Assembly (NCBI RefSeq): GCF_029227915.1
Contig: NC_079881.1
Coordinates: forward strand, 25,707,501-25,771,500
Source of the DNA: Hydractinia symbiolongicarpus
Taxonomy: Eukaryota > Cnidaria > Hydrozoa > Anthoathecata > Hydractiniidae
Length of the DNA: 64,000 nucleotides
Direction: 5' to 3'
Shown: positions 12,170-22,883 of the stretch, one piece after another
How positions within the stretch are numbered: the first letter of the stretch is position 1
Layout: every line of letters begins with the position of its first letter
Program-made: the position numbers and the translations under genes
Notes under the pieces: generated by a model
What the model was told of the DNA's origin: nothing
Seen by the model: the letters and a program-made list of their open reading frames with translations, nothing else
Database searches by the model: none

Positions 12170-13588
12170 CGTCTCATCAAAAATGAAATCATTTTTGAAA
12201 ACTACAAGTCTCATGCGTTTTAGTGGTGAAAAAATAATTTAAAGAATCGTTCGGGAAATGAGTTTACTCCTAGTTAACTTTCTTTGTATACATTTGACTA
12301 TACGGGTCAAGCCCGGGATTTACGGGAAATCGCGGGTTTTCGTTTACCGGCGATTAAACTTCTTTTATTCAGCGTCTCATCAAAAATGAAATCATTTTTG
12401 AAAAGTACAAGTCTCATGCGTTTTAGTGGTGAAAATATAATTTAAAGAATCGTTCGGGAAATGAGTTTACTCCCTGCGTACGTTCTTTGTATACTTTTGA
12501 CTATACGGGCCGGGTCCGAGATTTACGGGAAATCGCGGGTTTTCGTTTGCCGGAGATTAATCTCCTTTTATTCAGCGTCTCATCAAAAATGAAATCATTT
12601 TTGAAAACTACAAGTCTCATGCGTTTTAGTGGTGAAAAAATAATTTAAAAAATCGTGCAAGAAATGAGTTTACTCCCTGGGTACTTTCTTTGTATACATT
12701 CGACTATACGGGCCGATTCCGGGATATACAGGAAATTGCGGGTTTTCGTTTGCCGGCGATTAAACTCCTTTTATTCAGCGTCTCATCAAAAATGAAATCA
12801 TTTTTGAAAACTACAAGTCTCATGCGTTTTAGTGGTGGAAAAATATTTGAAAGAATCGTTCGGGAAATGAGTTTACTCCCTGGGTACTTTCTTTGTATAC
12901 TTTTGACTATACGGGCCGAGTCCGGGATTTACGGGAAATTGCGGGTTTTCGTTTGCCGGCGATTAAACTCCTTTTATTCAGCGTCTCATCAAAAATGAAA
13001 TCGTTTTTGAAAACTGCAAGACTTATGCGTTTTAGTGGTAAAAAATTAATTTAAAAAATCGTTCGGGAAATGAGTTTACTCCCAGTTTACTTGCCTTGTA
13101 TACATTTGACTATACGGGTCAAGCCTGGGATTTACGGCAAATCGCGGGTTTTCGTTTGCCGGCGATTAAACTCCTTTTATTCAGCGTCTCATCAAAAACG
13201 AAATCATTTTTGAAAACTACAAGTCTCATGCGTTTTAGTGGTGAAAAAATAATTTAAAAATTGGTTCGGGAAATGAGTTTACTCCCAGTTTACTTTCTTT
13301 GTATACATTCGACTATACGGGTCAAGCCCGGCATTTACGGCAAATGGCGGGTTTTCGTTTGCCGGCGATTAAACTCCTTTTATTCAGCGTCTCATCAAAA
13401 ATGAAATCATTTTTGAAAACTACAAGTCTCATGCGTTTTAGTGGTGAAGAAATAATTTAAAAAATCGTTCGGGAAATGAGTTTACTCCCTGGGTATTTTT
13501 TTGTATACATTCGACTATACGGCCAAGCACGGGATTTACGGGAAATCGCGGGTTTTCGTTTGCCGGCGATTAAACTCCTTTTATTCAG
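12170..13588 (+). repeat. 7-mer HOR copy A-B-C-D''-I'-F'-G
   Basis: Seven monomers in order. D'' has GGAAAAATATTTGAAAG in place of the usual TAATTTAAAG. I' has GAAAACTGCAAGACTT and CCCAGTTTACTTGCC. F' has AAAAATTGGTTCGGG and GCCCGGCATTTACGGCAAATGG. G has a one-base-shorter GGTATTTTTTTG. The same order returns at 14603-16022. In D'' the usual in-frame stop is lost, which opens a fortuitous 102-codon frame at 12690-12998. Confidence 0.86.
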
Positions 13589-14602
13589 CGTCTCATCAAA
13601 AATGAAATCATTTTTGAAAACTACAAGTCTCATGCGTTTTAGTGGTGAAAAAATAATTTAAAGAATCGTTCGGGAAATGAGTTTACTCCTAGTTAACTTT
13701 CTTTGTATACATTTGACTATACGGGTCAAGCCCGGGATTTACGGGAAATCGCGGGTTTTCGTTTACCGGCGATTAAACTTCTTTTATTCAGCGTCTCATC
13801 AAAAATGAAATCATTTTTAAAAAGTACAAGTCTCATGCGTTTTAGTGGTGGAAAAATATTTGAAAGAATCGTTCGGGAAATGAGTTTACTCCCTGGGTAC
13901 TTTCTTTGTATACTTTTGACTATACGGGCCGAGTCCGGGATTTACGGGAAATTGCGGGTTTTCGTTTGCCGGCGATTAAACTCCTTTTATTCAGCGTCTC
14001 ATCAAAAATGAAATCGTTTTTGAAAACTGCAAGACTTATGCGTTTTAGTGGTAAAAAATTAATTTAAAAAATCGTTCGGGAAATGAGTTTACTCCCAGTT
14101 TACTTGCCTTGTATACATTTGACTATACGGGTCAAGCCTGGGATTTACGGCAAATCGCGGGTTTTCGTTTGCCGGCGATTAAACTCCTTTTATTCAGCGT
14201 CTCATCAAAAACGAAATCATTTTTGAAAACTACAAGTCTCATGCGTTTTAGTGGTGAAAAAATAATTTAAAAATTGGTTCGGGAAATGAGTTTACTCCCA
14301 GTTTACTTTCTTTGTATACATTCGACTATACGGGTCAAGCCCGGCATTTACGGCAAATGGCGGGTTTTCGTTTGCCGGCGATTAAACTCCTTTTATTCAT
14401 CGTCTCATCAAAAATGAAATCATTTTTGAAAACTACAAGTCTCATGCGTTTTAGTGGTGAAGAAATAATTTAAAAAATCGTTCGGGAAATGAGTTTACTC
14501 CCTGGGTATTTTCTTTGTATACATTCGACTATACGGCCAAGCCCGGGATACACGGGAAATCGCGGGTTTTCGTTTGCCGGCGATTAAACTCCTTTTATTC
14601 AG
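13589..14602 (+). repeat. 5-mer HOR copy lacking two monomers
   Basis: The order is A, B/D'' chimera, I', F', G. Compared with the flanking 7-mers it lacks B-C as separate monomers. Its second monomer (13792-13994) starts as B (TTTTTAAAAAGTACAAG) and ends as D'' (GGAAAAATATTTGAAAG). The loss is exactly two monomers in register. Confidence 0.84.
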
Positions 14603-16022
14603 CGTCTCATCAAAAATGAAATCATTTTTGAAAACTACAAGTCTCATGCGTTTTAGTGGTGAAAAAATAATTTAAAGAATCGTTCGGGAAATGAGTTTAC
14701 TCCTAGTTAACTTTCTTTGTATACATTTGACTATACGGGTCAAGCCCGGGATTTACGGGAAATCGCGGGTTTTCGTTTACCGGCGATTAAACTTCTTTTA
14801 TTCAGCGTCTCATCAAAAATGAAATCATTTTTGAAAAGTACAAGTCTCATGCGTTTTAGTGGTGAAAATATAATTTAAAGAATCGTTCGGGAAATGAGTT
14901 TACTCCCTGCGTACGTTCTTTGTATACTTTTGACTATACGGGCCGGGTCCGAGATTTACGGGAAATCGCGGGTTTTCGTTTGCCGGAGATTAATCTCCTT
15001 TTATTCAGCGTCTCATCAAAAATGAAATCATTTTTGAAAACTACAAGTCTCATGCGTTTTAGTGGTGAAAAAATAATTTAAAAAATCGTGCAAGAAATGA
15101 GTTTACTCCCTGGGTACTTTCTTTGTATACATTCGACTATACGGGCCGATTCCGGGATATACAGGAAATTGCGGGTTTTCGTTTGCCGGCGATTAAACTC
15201 CTTTTATTCAGCGTCTCATCAAAAATGAAATCATTTTTGAAAACTACAAGTCTCATGCGTTTTAGTGGTGGAAAAATATTTGAAAGAATCGTTCGGGAAA
15301 TGAGTTTACTCCCTGGGTACTTTCTTTGTATACTTTTGACTATACGGGCCGAGTCCGGGATTTACGGGAAATTGCGGGTTTTCGTTTGCCGGCGATTAAA
15401 CTCCTTTTATTCAGCGTCTCATCAAAAATGAAATCGTTTTTGAAAACTGCAAGACTTATGCGTTTTAGTGGTAAAAAATTAATTTAAAAAATCGTTCGGG
15501 AAATGAGTTTACTCCCAGTTTACTTGCCTTGTATACATTTGACTATACGGGTCAAGCCTGGGATTTACGGCAAATCGCGGGTTTTCGTTTGCCGGCGATT
15601 AAACTCCTTTTATTCAGCGTCTCATCAAAAACGAAATCATTTTTGAAAACTACAAGTCTCATGCGTTTTAGTGGTGAAAAAATAATTTAAAAATTGGTTC
15701 GGGAAATGAGTTTACTCCCAGTTTACTTTCTTTGTATACATTCGACTATACGGGTCAAGCCCGGCATTTACGGCAAATGGCATGTTTTCGTTTGCCGGCG
15801 ATTAAACTCCTTTTATTCATCGTCTCATCAAAAATGAAATCATTTTTGAAAACTACAAGTCTCATGCGTTTTAGTGGTGAAGAAATAATTTAAAAAATCG
15901 TTCGGGAAATGAGTTTACTCCCTGGGTATTTTCTTTGTATACATTCGACTATACGGCCAAGCCCGGGATTTACGGGAAATCGCGGGTTTTCGTTTGCCGG
16001 CGATTAAACTCCTTTTATTCAG
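14603..16022 (+). repeat. 7-mer HOR copy A-B-C-D''-I'-F'-G, second copy
   Basis: This follows the same order and marks as 12170-13588, with a few private changes such as GGCATGTTTTCG in F' and a TTCATCG border before G. Its last five monomers from 15009 recur 18,001 bp downstream, at 33010 onward. Confidence 0.86.
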
Positions 16023-17840
16023 CGTCTCATCAAAAACGAAATCATTTTTGAAAACTACAAGTCTCATGCGTTTTAGTGGTGAAAAAATAATTTAAAAAAT
16101 CGTTCGGGAAATGAGTTTACTCCCAGTTTACTTTCTTTGTATACATTCGGCTATACGGGTCTAGCCCGGGATTTACGGCAAATCGCGGGTTTTCGTTTGC
16201 CGGCGATTAAACTCCTTTTATTCAGCGTCTCATCAAAAATGAAATCATTTTTGAAAACTACAAGTCTCATGCGTTTTAGTGGTGAAGAAATAATTTAAAA
16301 AATCGTTCGGGAAATGAGTTTACTCCCTGGGTATTTTTTTGTATACATTCGACTATACGGCCAAGCACGGGATTTACGGGAAATCGCGGGTTTTCGTTTG
16401 CCGGCGATTAAACTCCTTTTATTCAGCCTCTCATCAAAAACGAAATCATTTTTGAAAACTACAAGTCTCATGCGTTTTAGTGGTGAAAAATAATTTAGAG
16501 AATCCTTCGGAAAATGAGTTTACTCCTAGTTTACTTTCTTTGTATACATTTGACTATACGGGTCAAGCCCGGGATTTATGGCAAATCGCGGGTTTTCGTT
16601 TGCCGGCGATTAAACTCCTTTTATTCAGCGTCTCATAAAAAATGAAATCATTTTTGAAACAACAAGTATCATGCGTCTTAGTGGTGAAAAAATAATTTAA
16701 AAAATCGTTCGGGAAATGAGTTTACTCCCTGGGTACTTTCTTTGTATACAATCGACTATACGGGTCAAGCCCGGGATTTACGGGAAATCGCGGGTTTTCG
16801 TTTGCCGCCGATTAAACTCCTTTTATTCAGCGTCTCATCAAAAACGAAATCATTTTTGAAAACTACAAGTCTCATGCGTTTTAGTGGTGAAAAATAATTT
16901 AAAGAATCCTTCGGAAAATGAGTTTACTCCTAGTTTACTTTCTTTGTATACATTTGACTATACGGGTCAAGCCCGGGATTTATGGCAAATCGCGGGTTTT
17001 CGTTTGCCGGCGATTAAACTCCTTTTATTCAGCGTCTCATCAAAAACGAAATCATTTTTGAAAACTACAAGTCTCATGCGTTTTAGTGGTGAAAAAATAA
17101 TTTAAAAAATCGTTCGGGAAATGAGTTTACTCCCATTTTACTTTCTTTGTATACATTCGGCTATACGGGTCTAGCCCGGGATTTACGGCAAATCGCGGGT
17201 TTTCGTTTGCCGGCGATTAAACTCCTTTTATTCAGCGTCTCATCAAAAATGAAATCATTTTTGAAAACTACAAGTCTCATGCGTTTTAGTGGTGAAGAAA
17301 TAATTTAAAAAATCGTTCGGGAAATGAGTTTACTCCCTGGGTATTTTTTTGTATACATTCGACTATACGGCCAAGCACGGGATTTACGGGAAATCGCGGG
17401 TTTTCGTTTGCCGGCGATTAAACTCCTTTTATTCAGCCTCTCATCAAAAACGAAATCATTTTTGAAAACTACAAGTCTCATGCGTTTTAGTGGTGAAAAA
17501 TAATTTAAAGATTCCTTCGGAAAATGAGTTTACTCCTAGTTTACTTTCTTTGTATACATTTGACTATACGGGTCAAGCCCGGGATTTATGGCAAATCGCG
17601 GGTTTTCGTTTGCCGGCGATTAAACTCCTTTTATTCAGCGTCTCATAAAAAATGAAATCATTTTTGAAACAACAAGTATCATGCGTCTTAGTGGTGAAAA
17701 AATAATTTAAAAAATCGTTCGGGAAATGAGTTTACTCCCTGGGTACTTTCTTTGTATACAATCGACTATACGGGTCAAGCCCGGGATTTACGGGAAATCG
17801 CGGGTTTTCGTTTGCCGGCGATTAAACTCCTTTTATTCAG
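16023..17840 (+). repeat. 4-5-mer tandem repeat F-G-H-(CATAAAAAATG type)
   Basis: Copy 1 starts at 16023 and copy 2 at 17033 (1,010 bp, five monomers). Both share unusual marks: CATTCGGCTATACGGGTCTAGC, GGTATTTTTTTG with CCAAGCACGGG, a CCTCTCATC border, TTTATGGCAAATCG, and GAAACAACAAGTATC with GTATACAATCG. Copy 1 has a fifth H-like monomer. In copy 2 the fifth place is taken by the 10-bp-deletion monomer. Confidence 0.83.
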
Positions 17841-18033
17841 CGTCTAATCAAAAATGAAATCATTTTTGAAAAGTACAAGTCTCATGCGTTTTAGTGGTGA
17901 AAATATAATTTAAAGAATCTGAATTTACTCCCTGCGTGCGTTCTTTGTATACTTTTAACTATACGGGCCGGGTCCGGGATTTACGGGAAATCGCGGGTTT
18001 TCGTTTGCTGGAGATTAAACTCCTTTTATTCAA
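17841..18033 (+). repeat. 193-bp monomer with 10-bp deletion, copy 1
   Basis: After AAAGAATC (ending at 17919) the sequence continues TGAATTTACTCC. The expected GTTCGGGAAA is missing and GAG has become GAA. It also carries CGTCTAATC at its start, CTGCGTGCG, and TTTTAACTATACGGG. The same set of changes occurs at 20460-20652 and 38074-38266, so all three descend from one deletion event. Confidence 0.92.
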
Positions 18034-20459
18034 CGTCTCATCAAAAATGAAATCATTTCTGAAAACTACAAGTCTCATGCGTTTTAGTGGTGAAAAATAA
18101 TTTAAAGAATCCTTCGGAAAATGAGTTTACTCCCTGGGTACTTTATTTGTATACTTTTGACTATACGGGCCGAGGCCGGGATTTACGGGAAATCGCGGGT
18201 TTTCGTTTGCCGGCGATTAAACTCCTTTTATTCAGCGTCTCATCAAAAATGAAATCATTTTTGAAAATTACAAGTCTCATGCGTCTTAGTGGTGAAAAAA
18301 TAATATAAAAAATCGTTCGGGAAATGAGTTAACTGCCTGGGTACTTTCTTTGTATACATTCGACTATACGGGTCAAGCCCGGGATTTACGGGAAATCGCG
18401 GGTTTTCGTTTGCCGGCGATTAAACTTCTTTTATTCAGCGTCTCATTAAAAATGAAATCATTTTTAAAAAGTGCAAGTGTCATGCGTTTTAGTGGTGAAA
18501 ATATAATTTAAAGAATCGTTCGGGAAATGAGTTTACTCCCTGCGTACTTTCTTTGTATACTTTTGACTATACGGGCCGGGTCCGGGATTTACGGGAAATC
18601 GCGGGTTTTCGTTTGCCGGCGATTAAACTCCTTTTATTCACCGTCTTATCAAAAATGAAATCATTTTTGAAAACTACAAGTCTCATGCGTTTTAGTGGTA
18701 AAAAAATAATTTAAAGAATCGTTCGGGAAATGAGTTTACTCCCTGCGTGCGTTCTTTGTATACTTTTGACTATACGGGCCGAGTCCGGGATTTACGGGAA
18801 TTTGCGGGTGTTCGTTTGCCGGCGATTAAACTCCTTTTATTCAGCGTCTCATCAAAAATGAAATCATTTTTGAAAACTACAAGTCTCATGCGTTTTAGTG
18901 GTGAAGAAATAATTTAAAAAATCGTTCGGGAAATGAGTTTACTCCCTGGGTATTTTTTTGTATACATTCGACTATACGGCCAAGCACGGGATTTACGGGA
19001 AATCGCGGGTTTTCGTTTGCCGGCGATTAAACTCCTTTTATTCAGCCTCTCATCAAAAACGAAATCATTTTTGAAAACTACAAGTCTCATGCGTTTTAGT
19101 GATGAAAAATAATTTAAAGAATCCTTCGGAAAATGAGTTTACTCCCTGGGTACTTTCTTTGTATACATTCGACTATACGGGCCGATTCCAGGATATACGG
19201 GAAATCGCAGGTTTTCGTTTGCCGGCGATTAAACTCCTTTTATTCACCGTCTTATCAAAAATGAAATCATTTTTGAAAACTACAAGTCTCATGCGTTTTA
19301 GTGGTAAAAAAATAATTTAAAGAATCGTTCGGGAAATGAGTTTACTCCCTGGGTACTTTCTTTGTATACTTTTGACTATACGGGCCGAGTCCGGGATTTA
19401 CGGGAATTTGCGGGTGTTCGTTTGCCGGCGATTAAACTCCTTTTATTCAGCGTCTCATCAAAAATGAAATCATTTTTGAAAACTACAAGTCTCATGCGTT
19501 TTAGTGGTGAAGAAATAATTTAAAAAATCGTTCGGGAAATGAGTTTACTCCCTGGGTATTTTTTTGTATACATTCGACTATACGGCCAAGCACGGGATTT
19601 ACGGGAAATCGCGGGTTTTCGTTTGCCGGCGATTAAACTCCTTTTATTCAGCCTCTCATCAAAAACGAAATCATTTTTGAAAACTACAAGTCTCATGCGT
19701 TTTAGTGGTGAAAAATAATTTAAAGAATCCTTCGGAAAATGAGTTTACTCCTAGTTTACTTTCTTTGTATACATTTGACTATACGGGTCAAGCCCGGAAT
19801 TTATGGCAAATCGCGGGTTTTCGTTTGCCAGCGATTAAACTCCTTTTATTCAGCGTCTCATAAAAAATGAAATCATTTTTGAAACAACAAGTATCATGCG
19901 TCTTAGTGGTGAAAAAATAATTTAAAAAATCGTTCGGGAAATGAGTTTACTCCCTGGGTACTTTCTTTGTATACAATCGACTATACGGGTCAAGCCCGGG
20001 ATTTACGGTAAATCGCAGGTTTTCGTTTGCCGGTGATTAAACTTCTTTTATTCAGCGTCTCATCAAAAACGAAATCATTTTTGAAAACTACAAGTCTCAT
20101 GCGTTTTAGTGGTGAAAAATAATTTAAAGAATCCTTCGGAAAATGAGTTTACTCCTAGTTTACTTTCTTTGTATACATTTGACTATACGGGTCAAGCCCG
20201 GGATTTATGGCAAATCGCGGGTTTTCGTTTGCCGGCGATTAAACTCCTTTTATTCAGCGTCTCATAAAAAGTGAAATCATTTTTGAAACAACAAGTCTCG
20301 TGCGTCTTAGTGGTGAAAAAATAATTTAAAAAATCGTTCGGGAAATGAGTTTACTCCCTGGGTACTTTCTTTGTATACAATCGACTATACGGGCCAAGCT
20401 TGGGATTTACGGGAAATCGCGGGTTTTCGTTTGCCGGCGATTAAACTCCTTTTATTCAG
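18034..20459 (+). repeat. Block III, middle part: mixed monomers between deletion copies 1 and 2
   Basis: The order begins with H (CAACGTCTC border, CTTTATTTGTATAC), an E-like type (GAAAATTACAAG, GAGTTAACTGCC), and a K-like type (CATTAAAAATG, AAGTGCAAGTGTC). Then follow a TTCACCGTCTTATC monomer, G with GGTATTTTTTTG (twice), H and related types. The pattern resembles the blocks starting at 20653 and 38267. Nothing but satellite is present. Confidence 0.78.
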
Positions 20460-20652
20460 CGTCTAATCAATAATGAAATCATTTTCGAAAAGTACAAGTC
20501 TCATGCGTTTTAGTGGTGAAAATATAATTTAAAGAATCTGAATTTACTCCCTGCGTGCGTTCTTTGTATACTTTTAACTATACGGGCCGGGTCCGGGATT
20601 TACGGGAAATCGCGGGTTTTCGTTTGCCGGAGATTAAACTCCTTTTATTCAA
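20460..20652 (+). repeat. 193-bp monomer with 10-bp deletion, copy 2
   Basis: It has the same 10-bp deletion (junction at 20538/20539), CGTCTAATC start, CTGCGTGCG and TTTTAACTATAC marks as the copy at 17841. Private changes are CAATAATGAAATC and TTTTCGAAAAG. The following H and E-like monomers are the same as after copy 1. Confidence 0.92.
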
Positions 20653-21666
20653 CGTCTCATCAAAAATGAAATCATTTCTGAAAACTACAAGTCTCATGCG
20701 TTTTAGTGGTGAAAAATAATTTAAAGAATCCTTCGGAAAATGAGTTTACTCCCTGGGTACTTTATTTGTATACTTTTGACTATACGGGCCGAGGCCGGGA
20801 TTTACGGGAAATCGCGGGTTTTCGTTTGCCGGCGATTAAACTCCTTTTATTCAGCGTCTCATCAAAAATGAAATCATTTTTGAAAATTACAAGTCTCATG
20901 CGTCTTAGTGGTGAAAAAATAATATAAAAAATCGTTCGGGAAATGAGTTAACTGCCTGGGTACTTTCTTTGTATACATTCGACTATACGGGCCAAGCCCG
21001 GGATTTACGGGAAATCGCGGGTTTTCGTTTGCCGGCGATTAAACTTCTTTTATTCAGCGTCTCATTAAAAATGAAATCATTTTTGAAAAGTGCAAGTGTC
21101 ATGCGTTTTAGTGGTGAAAATATAATTTAAAGAATCGTTCGGGAAATGAGTTTACTCCCTGGGTACTTTCTTTGTATACATTCGACTATACGGGCCGATT
21201 CCAGGATATACGGGAAATCGCAGGTTTTCGTTTGCCGGCGATTAAACTCCTTTTATTCACCGTCTTATCAAAAATGAAATCATTTTTGAAAACTACAAGT
21301 CTCATGCGTTTTAGTGGTAAAAAAATAATTTAAAGAATCGTTCGGGAAATGAGTTTACTCCCTGGGTACTTTCTTTGTATACTTTTGACTATACGGGCCG
21401 AGTCCGGGATTTACGGAAAATTGCGGGTGTTCGTTTGCCGGCGATTAAACTCCTTTTATTCAGCGTCTCATCAAAAATGAAATCGTTTTTGAAAACTACA
21501 AGTCTTATGCGTTTTAGTGGTAAAAAATTAATTTAAAAAATTGTTCGGGAAATGAGTTTACTCCCAGCTTTCTTTCTTTGTATACATTCGACTATACGGG
21601 TCAAGCCCGGGATTTGCGGCAAATCGCGGGTTTTGGTTTGCCGGCGATTAAACTCCTTTTATTCAG
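20653..21666 (+). repeat. Block III end: monomers between deletion copy 2 and the 23-mer
   Basis: The stretch holds H, E-like, K-like, TTCACCGTCTTATC and GGTAAAAAATTAATTT monomers, the last with CCCAGCTTTC. The same stretch after deletion copy 3 (38267 onward) is two monomers longer, 1,420 bp against 1,014 bp between equivalent points. Confidence 0.78.
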
Positions 21667-22069
21667 CGTCTCATCAAAAATGAAATCGTTTCTGAAAACT
21701 ACAAGTCTCGTGCGTTTTAGTGGTGAAAAATAATTTAAAGAATCCTTCAGAAAATGAGTTTACTCCCTGGGTACTTTCTTTGTATACTTTTGACTATACG
21801 GGCCGAGTCCGGGATTTACGGGAAATCGCGGGTTTTCGTTTGTCGGCGATTAAACTCCTTTTATTCAGCGTCTCATCAAAAATGAAATCATTTTTGAAAG
21901 TTACAAGTCTCATGCGTCTTAGTGGTGAAAAAATAATATAAAAAATCGTTCGGGAAATGAGTTTACTGCCTGGGTACTTTCTTTGTATACATTCGACTAT
22001 ACGGGCCAAGCCCGGGATTTACGGGAAATCGCGGGTTTTCGTTTGCCGGCGATTAAACTTCTTTTATTC

Positions 22070-22881
22070 AGCGTCTCATTAAAAATGAAATCATTTTTGA
22101 AAAGTACAAGTGTCATGCGTTTTAGTGGTGAAAATATAATTTAAAGAATCGTTCGGGAAATGAGTTTACTCCCTGCGTACTTTCTTTGTATACTTTTGAC
22201 TATACGGGCCGGGTCCGGGATTTACGAGAAATCGCGGGTTTTCGTTTGCCGGAGATTAAACTCCTTTGATTCAGCGTCTCATCAAAAATGAAATCATTTT
22301 TGAGAACCACAAGTCTTATGCGTTTTAGTGGTGAAAAAATAATTTAAAAAATCGTTCGGGAAATGAGTTTACTCCCTGGGTACTTTCTTTGTATACATTC
22401 GACTATATGGGCCGATTCCAGGATATACGGGAAATCGCAGGTTTTCGTTTGCCGGCGATTAAACTTCTTTTATTCAGCGTCTCATTAAAAATGAAATCAT
22501 TTTTGAAAAGTACAAGTGTCATGCGTTTTAGTGGTGAAAATATAATTTAAAGAATCGTTCGGGAAATGAGTTTACTCCCTGCGTACTTTCTTTGTATACT
22601 TTTGACTATACGGGCCGGGTCCGGGATTTACGAGAAATCGCGGGTTTTCGTTTGCCGGAGATTAAACTCCTTTGATTCAGCGTCTCATCAAAAATGAAAT
22701 CATTTTTGAGAACCACAAGTCTTATGCGTTTTAGTGGTGAAAAAATAATTTAAAAAATCGTTCGGGAAATGAGTTTACTCCCTGGGTACTTTCTTTGTAT
22801 ACATTCGACTATATGGGCCGATTCCAGGATAAACGGGAAATCGCAGGTTTTCGTTTGCCGGCGATTAAACTCCTTTTATTC
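22070..22881 (+). repeat. K-L dimer duplicated in tandem (406 bp)
   Basis: K has CATTAAAAATG, AAGTACAAGTGTC, GGGATTTACGAG and CTCCTTTGATTC. L has GAGAACCACAAGTC and TATATGGGCCGATTCC. The order K-L-K-L is present here and at about 26.74-27.55 kb, but only one K-L occurs in the related block near 40.1 kb. The two dimers differ by a single change that I saw, GGATATACGGG against GGATAAACGGG. Confidence 0.87.
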
Positions 22882-22883
22882 AC

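Noticed and set aside
12690-12998. 102-codon frame with a TATTTGAAAG change, recurring at 13703 and 15123
   Set aside because: The longer frame comes from loss of one in-frame stop in the D'' monomer type. The same D'' mark travels with the HOR, and the frame ends within the next monomer. No coding signature.
21794-22009. Minus-strand open frames of 65-71 codons (also at 26462, 32451, 39814, 46508, 48127, 49342, 53389, 56757 and 62842)
   Set aside because: They overlap the + strand frames of the same monomers and recur only because the monomer does. They are by-products of satellite sequence.
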